From Bartonella massiliensis (GTDB taxonomy: Bacteria > Pseudomonadota > Alphaproteobacteria > Rhizobiales > Rhizobiaceae): a stretch of DNA of 64,000 bases. How positions within the stretch are numbered: the first letter of the stretch is position 1; each line of letters opens with the position of its first letter. Below the pieces are notes generated by a model, which saw only the letters and a list, made by a program, of their open reading frames with translations, ran no database searches and was not told the DNA's origin. Below are positions 10,612 through 20,762 of this stretch, in pieces. The stretch is from positions 62,001 through 126,000 of the forward strand of contig NZ_CABFVS010000026.1 of assembly GCF_902150025.1 (NCBI RefSeq). The letters run 5' to 3'. Made by a program: the position numbers and the translations under genes.

Positions 10612-11376
10612 TTATTTTACGAGGACGGGACCACTTGGTCGAGTCGGTTCATTTTCATTCATAATACCGAGGCGTTTGGCAACCTCTTGATAGGCATTAA
10701 TAAGCCCTCCCATATCACGACGAAAACGATCTTTATCCATTTTTTCTCGTGTTTGCATATCCCATAATCGTGCAGAATCAGGTGAAATTTCATCAGCAAG
10801 AACAATGCGCATTGTCTCATCTTCCCATAGGCGACCAAATTCCATTTTGAAATCAATTAATTGGATGTTGACAGCGGCAAAAAGCCCTGAAAGAAAATCA
10901 TTAATACGAATTGAAAGTTGCATGATATCTTCTAACTCTTGTGGGACAGCCCACCCAAAAGCAGTGATGTGTTCTTCTGTCACCATAGGATCATCAAGAG
11001 AATCATTTTTATAATAGAACTCAATGATGGATTGTGGAAGTGGGGTTCCTTCTTCTAGTCCTAAACGCTTAGCAAGAGAACCCGCTGCAACATTTCGAAC
11101 AACAACTTCTAATGGAATGATTTCCACTGCTTTAATAAGCTGTTCGCGCATATTTATGCGTTTGATAAAATGTGTTGGGATGCCCAAACGCCCAAGATGG
11201 CTAAAAATATGTTCCGAAATTCGGTTGTTTAAAACCCCTTTTCCGTCGATAATTTCATGTTTTTTTGCATTAAAGGCCGTAGCATCATCTTTAAAAAATT
11301 GAATATACGTTCCTGGTTCAGGTCCTTCATATAAAATTTTGGCCTTGCCTTCATAAATACGGTGGCGACGATTCAT
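10612..11376 (-). CDS. purC: SAICAR synthetase
   Basis: PurC joins aspartate to CAIR, with ATP, to form SAICAR. The 254-residue protein begins with the family signature [11 protein letters not shown], and has [16 protein letters not shown] and the substrate-binding [10 protein letters not shown]. Length is typical of rhizobial PurC. It is the first of the purC-purS-purQ group, and the next upstream gene (the hydrolase at 11551) ends 174 bases away, leaving room for a promoter. Confidence 0.95.
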   Translation of the reverse strand: MNRRHRIYEGKAKILYEGPEPGTYIQFFKDDATAFNAKKHEIIDGKGVLNNRISEHIFSHLGRLGIPTHFIKRINMREQLIKAVEIIPLEVVVRNVAAGSLAKRLGLEEGTPLPQSIIEFYYKNDSLDDPMVTEEHITAFGWAVPQELEDIMQLSIRINDFLSGLFAAVNIQLIDFKMEFGRLWEDETMRIVLADEISPDSARLWDMQTREKMDKDRFRRDMGGLINAYQEVAKRLGIMNENEPTRPSGPVLVK

Positions 11377-11550
11377 TACGCTTCTCTGTTTATCTTGAGA
11401 GGTTCTAATAACATTAATTTAAATGATATTATCCTAATTGATAGAAATTCTCAATGATATTGCTATAATACTTTTACAATTTTTGTCATGATACATCTAC
11501 TCAAAAGTAAAGATCCGGAGGTATTAAGTAAAAAGATACCCTTTTTTGGA

Positions 11551-12099
11551 TCAAATTTTTGCCAGAAAGTGAGAGAGGACCATAAGTCCTTCAGGCCAAG
11601 GTCCGTGTCCAGATTCTGCATTAATGTGGCCAGAATAGCCGGCATCAACAAGGAGCGCCCCCCAATCATTGGCAATTTTTTCTGCTACGGAAAATTGACA
11701 AAATTCATCGTTACGGCTGGCTATGACAATAGAAGGAAAAGGCAATTTTTGACGATGATAAGGGCCAAATGTCATTAAATGTTTGGGACGTATTTTTTCA
11801 TTGGAGACATCTGGAGGTGCAACAAAGAAAGCACCACAAATTTTTTCTGTATTTTGTATAGTCGCATGAATAGCGGTAGGAACACCTAATGAATGAGCAA
11901 TAATCATCACAGGTCTTTGCGCTTGTGCGATGGCAGTTTTAACTTCGCTAACCCACTCTTCACAAATAGGTTTTGACCAATGAGCTTGTTCTATGCGGCG
12001 GGCTGTCGACATTTTTTTTTCCCAGCGTGTTTGCCAATGATCAGGACCAGAACCTTTGTAGCCTGGAATAATAAGAATATCGAGTTGATTTGCTTTCAT
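11551..12099 (-). CDS. RBBP9/YdeN-type alpha/beta hydrolase
   Basis: The 182-residue protein is a small serine hydrolase of the RBBP9/YdeN family. The start, ILIIPGYKGSGPDHWQTRWE, is the family signature. The nucleophile is Ser70 in IIAHSLG, and a C-terminal GHINAESGHGPWPEG supplies the probable catalytic histidine. The physiological substrate is unknown for bacterial members. The gene lies between purB and purC on the same strand, but nothing suggests a role in purine synthesis. Confidence 0.85.
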   Translation of the reverse strand: MKANQLDILIIPGYKGSGPDHWQTRWEKKMSTARRIEQAHWSKPICEEWVSEVKTAIAQAQRPVMIIAHSLGVPTAIHATIQNTEKICGAFFVAPPDVSNEKIRPKHLMTFGPYHRQKLPFPSIVIASRNDEFCQFSVAEKIANDWGALLVDAGYSGHINAESGHGPWPEGLMVLSHFLAKI

Positions 12100-12166
12100 G
12101 AATTGTTTTCTTTGTTACAATAGATTTTGATCATAGGTGGAATAAATTTAGGCTTTCTATGTCGTT

Positions 12167-13474
12167 TTATTGTCCTTCAAAAACACGTTTAAAAATCGTA
12201 TTGATATGTTTGGTATGATAAGAAAGATCAAATTTTTCTCGAATCTCTGCTTCACTTAAAGCGTTGGTAACCTCTTTATCATGGAGCAGTTCTTCTAAAA
12301 AGTCTTTTCCTTGTTCCCAAACCTTCATCGCATTTCGTTGTACAATCCGATACGAATCTTCGCGACTGATTCCTGCTTGTGTAAGTGCTAAAAGTACCCG
12401 TTGTGAGTGAACAAGACCTCGGAATTTATTGAGATTTTTTTGCATATTTTCTGGATAGACAATTAAATTTTCAATGACAGATGTGAGGCGAGAAAGAGCA
12501 AAATCAAGTGTAATCGTTGCATCAGGACCAATATAACGCTCAACAGATGAGTGAGAAATATCACGTTCATGCCAAAGGGCTACATTTTCCATGGCAGGAA
12601 GTACAAATGCACGGACCATACGGGCCAATCCCGTTAAATTTTCTGTTAAAACGGGATTACGTTTATGAGGCATTGCTGATGACCCTTTTTGTCCTGGTGA
12701 GAAGTGCTCTTCTGCTTCAAGAACTTCCGTTCGCTGTAAATGGCGTATTTCTATCGCTAACCTTTCAATAGAGGATGCAATAACACCAAGTGTTGCAAAA
12801 AACATAGCATGACGATCCCGCGGTATTACTTGGGTAGAAACGGGTTCAGCACGCATTCCAAAGGCTTTTGCGACGTGTTCTTCAACGTGTGGATCGATAT
12901 TGGCAAACGTTCCTACAGCACCTGAAATTGCGCAAGTAGAAATTTCTTCGCGTGCTGCAAGAAGACGTTTACGACAACGGGAAAATTCAGCATATGCGAG
13001 AGCAAATTTGACTCCAAATGTTGTTGGTTCAGCATGAATACCATGACTTCGTCCAATGGTGACGGTCTCTTTATGTTCAAAAGCACGTCTTTTTAAGGCT
13101 TCAAGAAGTTGGTCTATATCCTTGAGCAAAATATCACTCGCACGCATCAATTGAATGCTCAACGTTGTATCGAGAACATCAGATGAGGTCATACCTTGAT
13201 GGATAAAACGTGCTTCTGGTCCAATGAATTCAGCGAGATGGGTTAGAAATGCGATAACATCATGTTTGGTAATGGCTTCAATTTCATCAATGCGATTAAC
13301 ATCAAATTTAGCGGCTGCCCCTTTTTCCCAAATGACCTTGGCGGCTTCTTTCGGAATAATCTCCAGTTGAGCAAGGGCATCACAGGCATGGGCTTCAATT
13401 TCAAACCAAATGCGATATTTCGTTTCGGGGGACCAAATTGCGACCATTTCAGGGCGAGAATAACGTGCGATCAT
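12167..13474 (-). CDS. purB: Adenylosuccinate lyase
   Basis: PurB removes fumarate from SAICAR and from adenylosuccinate, serving both IMP and AMP synthesis. The 435-residue protein starts IARYSRPEM, contains TSSDVLDT, and carries the fumarase/lyase signature GSSAMPHKRNPV, with the serine on the mobile loop. Length is normal. Its ATG shares one base with the stop codon of rpe (TAATG at the junction), so the genes are translationally coupled. Confidence 0.96.
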   Translation of the reverse strand: MIARYSRPEMVAIWSPETKYRIWFEIEAHACDALAQLEIIPKEAAKVIWEKGAAAKFDVNRIDEIEAITKHDVIAFLTHLAEFIGPEARFIHQGMTSSDVLDTTLSIQLMRASDILLKDIDQLLEALKRRAFEHKETVTIGRSHGIHAEPTTFGVKFALAYAEFSRCRKRLLAAREEISTCAISGAVGTFANIDPHVEEHVAKAFGMRAEPVSTQVIPRDRHAMFFATLGVIASSIERLAIEIRHLQRTEVLEAEEHFSPGQKGSSAMPHKRNPVLTENLTGLARMVRAFVLPAMENVALWHERDISHSSVERYIGPDATITLDFALSRLTSVIENLIVYPENMQKNLNKFRGLVHSQRVLLALTQAGISREDSYRIVQRNAMKVWEQGKDFLEELLHDKEVTNALSEAEIREKFDLSYHTKHINTIFKRVFEGQ

Positions 13475-14160
13475 TATTTTTTTCCTTGTTGTGAGAGGAT
13501 TGCGGCTTGGCGCAATGCACTTATGCGTGTTTTATAAAGCTCTTTGTTTCCGTTTTTATAAATTGCAGAGCCTGCGACAAATACATTTGCACCAGCTTTT
13601 GCAGTTATTCCAATTGTATCAACGGTGATACCACCATCAACTTCAAGATCAATAGGGCGGTTGGCAATCATGCTTTTAACACGCTTAATTTTATCTTTTA
13701 TTTCTGGAATAAAATGTTGTCCACCAAAACCGGGATTGACCGTCATGATGAGGATGAGATCTAATTGATCAAGCAAATATTCAAGGACATGTTCAGGAGT
13801 GCTTGGATTGAGTGCAATTCCTGCTTTTTTACCCAGTGCTTTAATTGTTTGGAGTGAACGATGAAGATGAGGACTTGCTTCAGCATGAGTCGTTATAATA
13901 TCGGCACCCGCTTTTGCAAAAGCTTCCAAATAGGGATCAACAGGTTTGATCATTAGGTGGACATCAAATGTTGCTTTGGTTAATGGACGCAGGGCTTTGA
14001 TGATTTCAGGCCCAAAGGTGATGTTAGGAACAAAGTGCCCATCCATGATATCAAGATGGAGCCAATCTGCACCCGCATCGACAACATCTAATATTTCTTG
14101 TCCAAGTTTAGAAAAGTCAGAAGCCAAGAGTGAAGGTGAAATGAGATGAGAAGGGGGCAT
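13474..14160 (-). CDS. rpe: Ribulose-phosphate 3-epimerase
   Basis: Rpe interconverts ribulose 5-phosphate and xylulose 5-phosphate in the pentose phosphate pathway. The 228-residue TIM-barrel protein has the two family signatures: [18 protein letters not shown] and the loop [15 protein letters not shown]. Catalytic acids are the aspartate in DIMDG and that in LEVDGGI. It is the first gene of the minus-strand run and overlaps purB by one base, linking supply of pentose phosphate to purine genes. Confidence 0.95.
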   Translation of the reverse strand: MPPSHLISPSLLASDFSKLGQEILDVVDAGADWLHLDIMDGHFVPNITFGPEIIKALRPLTKATFDVHLMIKPVDPYLEAFAKAGADIITTHAEASPHLHRSLQTIKALGKKAGIALNPSTPEHVLEYLLDQLDLILIMTVNPGFGGQHFIPEIKDKIKRVKSMIANRPIDLEVDGGITVDTIGITAKAGANVFVAGSAIYKNGNKELYKTRISALRQAAILSQQGKK

Positions 14161-14305
14161 TAAAATCTCCTTGATTGGCTGCTTTTATCATGTCGCTGTG
14201 TATACACAAACATCTTTTGTGTTATGACGAAAAAGAAAAAATATCTACTATAGATCTTTTTATAGAAAGAACGCTTGAAATTTTAAAGTTTGATAAGTGA
14301 AAGAT

Positions 14306-14840
14306 ATGTCGAATCATAAAACATGTTTGATGCCTAAACTTCAAGATAATATTACCATTTCTTCGCAAGAATATCGAGATGCTATGAGCCATTTTGCAGG
14401 TGCTGTGCATATTGTAACAACAGATGGCATTAAGGGAAAGCGCGGGGTGACAATTTCGGCATGTTGTTCTTTATAGGATGATCCTCCAATGCTTCTTGTT
14501 TGTCTTATGCGTCATAATCTGAAGAATCAAGTGTTTATGGAGAATGGAAATTTTTGTGTTAATAGCTTGGCAGGAAAACATCGTCCATTAGCGGATATTT
14601 TTTCAAAGCGTTGCAATGTTAGGTCAAATGAGCGTTTTAATGTTGCTCAATGGGGAACTTTGCAGACAGGGGCGTCTAGTCTTTCAGACGCTTTAGCATC
14701 TTTTGATTGTCGTTTGATTTGTTGGCACGAACATGCAACCCACTATCTATATGATTGGTGAAGTTGTTGCAATAAACTGTAGTCAAGGAAGAGATGCTTT
14801 GATGTATTTGAAACGTGGATATCACACTTTGTCTTTATAA
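14306..14840 (+). pseudogene. Flavin reductase-like pseudogene
   Basis: From the ATG at 14306 the sequence reads like a short-chain NAD(P)H:FMN reductase of the RutF/HpaC family: YRDAMSHFAGAVHIVTTDG, then GVTISACCSL. A TAG at 14474-14476 interrupts it. The frame continues with DDPPMLLVCLMRHN, FCVNSLAGKHRPLADIFS and a late-domain stretch to about 14740. A one-base shift then moves the ending (TIYMIGEVVAINCSQGRDAL) to another frame, stopping at 14840. With one nonsense and one frameshift change the gene is almost certainly dead, although all parts are still readable, so decay looks recent. Confidence 0.85.
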
Positions 14841-15145
14841 AGATTTTTATTTTTTGTTTGGGTGAAATAATGAGTTGCTGCATTTAAATTATAGTATAAT
14901 GAGGAAGTGAGGATAATATGGCACTCATATTTGAATTTTCTTCTTTTTGAGTTTTTTAATAAACGAGAAAAATCATTTTTCGATGATTTTTTATCAAGTA
15001 TTCAACGTAGACAAAAAGCAATCAAGACCAAATAGCGTATTTAGATACACTTGTAGATTGTGATGAAAAAACATTTTACCCTTGTGTTAATGGGAATTGC
15101 ACAATATATAGACCGCACAGAGCATATGTGGAGATTTTTTATTGC
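14841..15145. other. Spacer before dksA
   Basis: About 305 AT-rich bases lie between the flavin reductase pseudogene and dksA. I see no RNA gene or recognisable coding relic. The dksA promoter should be here, but no clear -35/-10 pair stands out. Confidence 0.5.
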
Positions 15146-15562
15146 ATGAGCGAAGAGATTAATGGTCAATATCGCCCTAGTGAAGATGAGCCTTTTATGA
15201 ATGAACGGCAAAAGGCGTATTTTCGTGCTAAATTGATTTCTTGGAAGAATGATATTTTAAAAGAAGCGCGTGAAACTTTAGAGAATTTGCAGGAAGAGAA
15301 TGTGGGACAGCCCGACTTGACCGATAGGGCATCTTGTGAAACTGATCGTACAATCGAATTACGTGCTCGTGATCGTCAAAGAAAACTTATTTCAAAAATA
15401 GATGCTGCTTTAGAGCGCATTGATGACGGGACATATGGTTTTTGCGAAGAAACCGGGGAGCCCATTAGTCTAAAGCGTCTTGAGGCTCGGCCAATTGCTG
15501 TTTTGTCGTTGGAGGCACAAGAGCGTCACGAACGACGTGAGAGAGTTTATCGCGATGATTAA
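15146..15562 (+). CDS. dksA: DksA-type RNA polymerase-binding factor
   Basis: DksA enters the RNA polymerase secondary channel and, with ppGpp, adjusts transcription at growth transitions. From the ATG at 15146 the protein has 138 residues: an N-terminal coiled coil (MNERQKAYFRAKLISWKND onward, with the acidic-tip region DLTDRAS) and a C-terminal GTYGFCEETGEPISLKRLEA. The globular domain keeps only one of the four zinc cysteines of E. coli DksA; the others are Thr, Ser and Ala. This reduced zinc site is known in alphaproteobacterial DksA. An upstream in-frame GTG at 15128 is less likely because family members start near MSEE. Confidence 0.9.
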   Translation: MSEEINGQYRPSEDEPFMNERQKAYFRAKLISWKNDILKEARETLENLQEENVGQPDLTDRASCETDRTIELRARDRQRKLISKIDAALERIDDGTYGFCEETGEPISLKRLEARPIAVLSLEAQERHERRERVYRDD

Positions 15563-15613
15563 AACCACTGAAATGATAAACAAATGAAGTTCGTCGTGAT
15601 AAAATTGCATATT

Positions 15614-16090
15614 TTATTTTGGAGAGGTGGGAATAAATAAAGATGGTTCTTGCCTTCCTTCTATTTCAGCTGTGATTGCTGAATCGTGTACCGCTTGATT
15701 CGAAAAAGAAGAAGAGGTTTTATCTGGCACATTGTCCTTTTCTGTAAGGGCGGGATTTGAATGGGGAGGGATTTCTCTCTTTTGTGTTCTAGATATGCTG
15801 GTAATATCGGATTCTACAACCACATCTGTTAATCCACCAATAAGGAGCAAATGTTCTTTATTATCACAACGAACTAAAATAAGGCGGCGTGCTCGATCTA
15901 TAGAAATTGCTTCACATAATGCTAATCGTGATGGAGTTTTTTTTCTATTAATGCTAAATCTTCCTGTATTTAAACGGCGTAAAAACAAGATAATTATGGC
16001 AATAGCTACGATTGTTATTATAAAAAATAAAAAACTTATCGTTATGTTTGCAGCAGATACACCTACTTTGTCTGATAACCAGGTAACCAT
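15614..16090 (-). CDS. FliO-like single-span membrane protein
   Basis: One hydrophobic segment (ITISFLFFIITIVAIAIIIL) is followed by a short domain, RLALCEAISIDRARRLILVR and HLLLIGGLTDVVVE, resembling the FliO family of flagellar export-gate assembly. The tail (about 60 residues, rich in Ser, Thr and Pro) looks disordered. I place the start at the ATG at 16090, where GGGAGAAAG lies at good spacing. The earlier ATG at 16123 has no ribosome site. No other flagellar gene is visible in the window, so it may have a role unrelated to flagella. It converges with dksA. Confidence 0.7.
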   Translation of the reverse strand: MVTWLSDKVGVSAANITISFLFFIITIVAIAIIILFLRRLNTGRFSINRKKTPSRLALCEAISIDRARRLILVRCDNKEHLLLIGGLTDVVVESDITSISRTQKREIPPHSNPALTEKDNVPDKTSSSFSNQAVHDSAITAEIEGRQEPSLFIPTSPK

Positions 16091-16301
16091 AGACTTTCTC
16101 CCATTTTGGTATGGAAATATCATTTTTTATTGAGATAAATTTACACACATACCTTTAAAGGTTCGCTTACAAGACAAGAAATAAACTTTTTAACTTAAGT
16201 GAGCTTTCTTAAAGGAATGATATCATAGTATATACTTTATAACAATGAATATAAAGGAATTCCGTAGTATAAGAAACAGCTATAATCTGAGGCAATAAAA
16301 G

Positions 16302-18839
16302 ATGGATAAAGGTTTTGAGAATAATGAAAGGTCAGCGTCTTCTTTTCATCGGAGAGTTGCTATTTTGGGTGTTGTTTTTATCTTAGTTTTCTTTTTCATC
16401 GTGGGTGTTTTAGATTTTTTTTATCCACAAAGTTATTTACAAAAGGCTACGTTGGCATTTTTGTTGTTTCTAGCAATTATCGGTGTTGCAACACTCATTT
16501 TAAGTGGAATGGGAATTTTAAGATACCATGCATTGTGGTTGCATGAAGATTTTGATTTTAGCATCTTTAATAAGAGCGATGATGCAGTTGTCATCTCTGA
16601 TCTTTCTGGTTTTGTTTATTATTCTAATCAAAACTATCAAAAAATTCTGACCTATAAGCCTGAAGAGTCTTGTTATAGGGTTATTGCTGATCTTCCAGGA
16701 GCAGGTGCACTTTCATATCGCTTAAAAGTTGCAGCCTGCAATAACTTTGCTGCGCAAGAAGAATTAAGAGTAGAGCAACCAATTTTTACCAATTCTACAC
16801 AAAAAAAATCTGTTTGGTATAATATTTCTGTCCAACCAATTACAAAACGGAAAAAAAAGCTTTTATTTTGGCGTATTAGCGATATTTCGCATTTACAACA
16901 AACCCAAGAAGTTTTTTTCTCAAACCTTCAAGAGGCGATTAATCACTTAGACCAAGCACCTGTTGGTTTTGTATCCGTTAATGCACGAGGAACACTCCTT
17001 TATGCTAATGTGGTTTTTGCTGAATGGTTTTCAATTGATTTAGCAAATTTTACCGTAGGTCAATATCATTTTGATTCGTTATTTGAAAACGTTGGTGCTC
17101 AGATCTCATGGAGTGATATTTGTTTACAAATCAATAGATATCAAAGTTCAGGTTATTCTTTACCTTATAGTTTTTTGTTATGTTTAAATTCACAGACGAC
17201 TGGTGAGAAAATATTTCATTGTTTTATATCTGCTTCTTCTCTCGTAGAGGAGGAAGCTATTTATCGCATTGTGATTATTCCACAACAAATAGAAAAAAAA
17301 GAGAACGATCAATTAAAACTACCTAATATATTAGAAGAATATTTTGATGCGAGTCCTTTTGCAATAGCCGTGGTGGATCAGGCAGGGAAATTGGCCTATA
17401 TGAATAATGTTTTTTCATCACTCACAGGATGTATGGGCAAAACTATCAATTTTTATGATGTTATTTCTCGTCATGATTATGGGCAGTTAGAGCGTGCCTT
17501 TCAGAAGATTGCGAGCAATAAAAATTATTTTGTTTCTCTAGAAACTGTTTTAGAAAAGAATGAAGAACGCCATTTACGGCTTCATGTTATGTCTATGCCG
17601 TCCTATTATAGTGATTCGATACAAGATTTAGTTATTATCTCTGTCATTGAAACAACAGAACAAAAAACGCTTGAAGATAAAATGGTGCAAAGTCAGAAGC
17701 TGCAGGCTGTTGGACAATTGGCTGGTGGCATTGCTCATGATTTTAATAATGTTTTAACCGCAATTTTAATGTCATGTGATCTTCTTTTAAATACGCATCG
17801 TAGTTCTGATCCTGCTCATGCTGATCTAATCAATATTAAAAATAATGCTAATCGTGCGGCTGCTCTTGTACAGCAATTACTCGCTTTTTCTAGAAAGCAA
17901 ACACTTCGACTTGAAGAGGTTGATTTTACAGAATTTTTATCAGACATTCGCAATCTTATTTTGCCACTTTTAGGGAATAATACTCAGTTAAAAATTATCC
18001 ATGGAAGAGATTTATGGAGCGTAGAAGTCGATCAAGCATCTTTTCAGCGTGTGATTATGAATTTGGTTATTAATGCACGTGATGCCATGTTCGATGGAGG
18101 TATTGTTACGATTGCGACAAACAATATTACAAAACAACAAAGTACTGAATTTAATCATCTTGGTTTAGCGATTGGTGAGTATGTGCAATTAACTATTTCA
18201 GATACAGGGACTGGGATATCTGCCGCTATACAAGAAAAAATGTTTGAGCCATTTTTTACAACCAAAGAAGTTGGAAAAGGAACAGGCCTTGGTTTATCAA
18301 TGGTTTATGGAATTGTCAAGCAGAGCGGTGGGTATATTTATTGTGACAGTAAAGAGGGAGAAGGAGCAATATTTCATATTTTTTTGCCTCGTTATATCCC
18401 CCGTATAAAAGGAAGCATTTCTCAAAAGGTTGAAAAAGATGAAGAGAAAGATAAAAATATAGACCTAACAGGATCTGCGACTGTTTTATTGGTTGAAGAT
18501 GAGGATGCGGTCAGAATGGGGGGCGTAAGGGCTCTTCAAATGAGAGGATATACGGTTTTAGAGGCGGCAAGCGGGGTGGAAGCTCTTTCTATTCTTGAGG
18601 AAAAAAAGGGGGCTGTTGATATTATTGTTTCCGATGTGGTGATGCCAGAAATGGATGGACCTACTTTATTGAGGGAAGTCCGTAAAAACTATCCTGATAT
18701 CAAATTTCTTTTCGTTTCTGGATATGCAAAAGATGCTTTTGCTAAGAATCTTCCACAAGATGCTGTTTTTGGTTTTTTATCTAAACCTTTTACACTCAAA
18801 CAGTTAGCCTTAACAGTTAAAGAAACACTTTCATCATAA
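16302..18839 (+). CDS. cckA: Hybrid sensor histidine kinase CckA
   Basis: CckA is the membrane kinase/phosphatase that, through ChpT, feeds phosphate to CtrA and CpdR in alphaproteobacterial cell-cycle control. The 845-residue protein has two membrane helices (about 18-40 and 51-73), then PAS-like sensory segments (about 85-455). A HisKA domain follows, with phospho-acceptor His479 in [11 protein letters not shown], then an ATPase domain with the N-box [11 protein letters not shown] and the G-box [20 protein letters not shown]. The C-terminal receiver (about 722-845) has Asp778 in [21 protein letters not shown] followed by a C-terminal receiver is the CckA arrangement. The phosphorelay partner CpdR is encoded at 27.4 kb. 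The ATG at 16302 has a GAGG about 10 bases before it. Confidence 0.92.
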   Translation: MDKGFENNERSASSFHRRVAILGVVFILVFFFIVGVLDFFYPQSYLQKATLAFLLFLAIIGVATLILSGMGILRYHALWLHEDFDFSIFNKSDDAVVISDLSGFVYYSNQNYQKILTYKPEESCYRVIADLPGAGALSYRLKVAACNNFAAQEELRVEQPIFTNSTQKKSVWYNISVQPITKRKKKLLFWRISDISHLQQTQEVFFSNLQEAINHLDQAPVGFVSVNARGTLLYANVVFAEWFSIDLANFTVGQYHFDSLFENVGAQISWSDICLQINRYQSSGYSLPYSFLLCLNSQTTGEKIFHCFISASSLVEEEAIYRIVIIPQQIEKKENDQLKLPNILEEYFDASPFAIAVVDQAGKLAYMNNVFSSLTGCMGKTINFYDVISRHDYGQLERAFQKIASNKNYFVSLETVLEKNEERHLRLHVMSMPSYYSDSIQDLVIISVIETTEQKTLEDKMVQSQKLQAVGQLAGGIAHDFNNVLTAILMSCDLLLNTHRSSDPAHADLINIKNNANRAAALVQQLLAFSRKQTLRLEEVDFTEFLSDIRNLILPLLGNNTQLKIIHGRDLWSVEVDQASFQRVIMNLVINARDAMFDGGIVTIATNNITKQQSTEFNHLGLAIGEYVQLTISDTGTGISAAIQEKMFEPFFTTKEVGKGTGLGLSMVYGIVKQSGGYIYCDSKEGEGAIFHIFLPRYIPRIKGSISQKVEKDEEKDKNIDLTGSATVLLVEDEDAVRMGGVRALQMRGYTVLEAASGVEALSILEEKKGAVDIIVSDVVMPEMDGPTLLREVRKNYPDIKFLFVSGYAKDAFAKNLPQDAVFGFLSKPFTLKQLALTVKETLSS

Positions 18840-19106
18840 TACAATAGAAAAACCGCACATTTTAAGATTTTTTAGGGGAAAATATGAGAGTATTTTAATC
18901 AATAGAGCTCATGGCGATGTCAGAGAACTGAATAAAAAAGAACAGTTTTGAAATTTAATTAAAATTTAAAAAGTTGCACATTCTATGTAAAAATTTATGA
19001 AGAAATAGGCTTTCCCCTGTCAACATTTCATAGAGTTTTTTTATGATAGCTATCAATACGTACAGTGTTGGAAAATACTGTAGGTTGCTGATATACTTTA
19101 CAAGAT
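18840..19106. other. AT-rich spacer after cckA
   Basis: About 270 bases between cckA and the integrase-derived repeat. I see no gene. A weak run of T after 18860 could help end cckA transcription, but there is no clear hairpin. Confidence 0.4.
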
Positions 19107-19277
19107 ATTGATTTATAATGATAATTCACTGTTTTGTATGTTGAATGAGAGCCTCGAATAACGTAAGATACTCTTATTTGAAGAGCTCTGTATATTGAAT
19201 CAATCAAAATCACCCATTTGCATATAACAAGCGGGATGAGTGTGTGGATAAAATTTGGATAATAAAAATGGCTTTTC
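19107..19277 (+). repeat. Upstream part of dispersed integrase-derived repeat
   Basis: This is the plus-oriented copy of the leader region also present at 28209-28378 and, in the opposite orientation, at 4723-4900, 26580-26749 and 62589-62752. It starts with ATTGATTTATAATGATAAT and contains a stretch like ACAAGCGGGATGAGTGTG shortly before the pseudogene start. Confidence 0.65.
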
Positions 19278-20160
19278 ATGAACCGTCTTAAGTGCCAAGA
19301 TCTGTTGCAACACTCAAAGTCTGGCAAATAGTGTGATGATGCCGGTGTGCTCCTTCATAAACGTAAAAATGGGGGTGCTCAATGGATTTTATATTATTTT
19401 AGGGGGCTTTACCGTTATACCATTCATAGATGCCATCATGAAATGGATTTGGGGGAGCTTTAAGAAATATCTCTTTAAAACAAACCCATGAATTAGCAAC
19501 TGGTGAGCACTCTGTTTTACGCGAAGGTCGTGACCCCATTAAAGAACGTGAGAAACAAAAGCGTGAGGCAATAAGCAATCTCCATTATTTAAAAGATATT
19601 GCACTAGATGCTTTTGAAAGTCGTAAAGCTGAATTAAAAGGTGATGGTAAAAATGGGAATTGGTTTTCTCTCTTGCGACTTTACATTCTCCCTAAATTAG
19701 GTTGTCTGCCCGTTTCAGAGATTACACAAACTAAAGATACGCAATACCCTCGCTCCCATTGACAGTATTGAACTGTCTTAATCATTGTCTCAAACATGCG
19801 GCTGCCTTGGGGTTGGATGTTGATTTACAAGCAACAAAAAAGCACGCGCTCTTTTAGGAAAATAACGCTATAAAACTATTAATAGACCAGCAATGGATTG
19901 GAAAGATGTGCCGGCTTTTTATAAAACACTTTGCGAAGCATCAACCATAACACAATTGGCTCTGCGTTTGCTTATCCTTACAGGGGGTCGTAGAAATCCC
20001 TTATGTCATATTCATAAAGATCAAGTTGATGGGGATATATGGACTATTTTTGGCTCGAGAATATGAAAGGAAAACGGGATGCTAAAACAGAATTTCGCGT
20101 GCCCCTTATCATCAGAAGCACTGAAAATTATTGAACAAGTCCGTTGTATCTCAAAAGGAT
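19278..20160 (+). pseudogene. P4-like tyrosine recombinase (integrase) pseudogene
   Basis: This is the best-preserved integrase copy. It reads MNRLKCQDLLQHSKSGK, a TAG, CDDAGVLLHKRKNGGAQWIL, RYTIH, EMDLGEL, then ISLKQTHELATGEHSVL, REGRDPIKEREKQKREA and SRKAELKGDGKNGNWFSL. After several frame changes come NHCLKHAAALGLDVDLQ, MDWKDVPAFYKTLCEAST, LALRLLILTGGRRNPL and AKTEFRVPLSSEALKIIEQV. The LTGGRR segment corresponds to the first catalytic arginine region; the distal catalytic HxxR and Tyr box are absent. There are multiple stops and frameshifts. The relic ends where purN ends on the other strand, overlapping its last codons by about 10 bases. Confidence 0.85.
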
Positions 20161-20762
20161 AAGAGCTGTTGTTGCGTATCGACCATTTTACTCTCTCCTT
20201 CAATAAATGTTTTTAAGGCTTCAGGGTAGAGTTTATGTTCTACCTTAAGAACTCTTTGTGCTAAGTCTTCAGAGGTATCATCAGGACAGACCGGAACGGC
20301 TGCTTGAGCAAGGATTTTTCCAGCATCCATGTCTTCTGTAACAAGATGAACAGTGCAACCAGTGATTCTTACGCCTGCTTGTAAAACTCTTTCATGCGTG
20401 TTTAAACCTTTAAATGAAGGCAAAAGAGAAGGATGAATGTTTAAAATTCGTCCTTCATAAAGTTTGACGAAACGTGATGAGATAAGACGCATATACCCTG
20501 CAAAGCAGAGAAAATCCGGTTTATATTGATCTAAAATCGTGAAAATATCTTCTTCATGCTCTTCTTTTGTTTTGTAGATTTTGCGATCAACAATATGAAT
20601 AGGTAAGTTATGATTTTGTGCCTTTTCAATACCTTTTGCACGGGGATTATCGCAAATAACTGCGGCAATTTTAGCAGGATACTCTTTTTGTTGACTTGCT
20701 TGAGCAAGGGCGACCATATTGGAGCCATTACCAGAAATGAAAACGACGATTTGTTTTTTCAT
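20151..20762 (-). CDS. purN: Phosphoribosylglycinamide formyltransferase
   Basis: PurN transfers a formyl group from 10-formyl-tetrahydrofolate to GAR, the third step of purine synthesis. The 203-residue protein has the start [14 protein letters not shown] (phosphate-binding glycine loop), and the catalytic stretch [16 protein letters not shown] with its Asn and His. The [20 protein letters not shown] stretch supplies the catalytic aspartate. The ATG overlaps the purM stop by four bases (ATGA). Its 3' end abuts the integrase pseudogene, but the C-terminus LLSF looks normal, so truncation is not indicated. Confidence 0.95.
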   Translation of the reverse strand: MKKQIVVFISGNGSNMVALAQASQQKEYPAKIAAVICDNPRAKGIEKAQNHNLPIHIVDRKIYKTKEEHEEDIFTILDQYKPDFLCFAGYMRLISSRFVKLYEGRILNIHPSLLPSFKGLNTHERVLQAGVRITGCTVHLVTEDMDAGKILAQAAVPVCPDDTSEDLAQRVLKVEHKLYPEALKTFIEGESKMVDTQQQLLSF

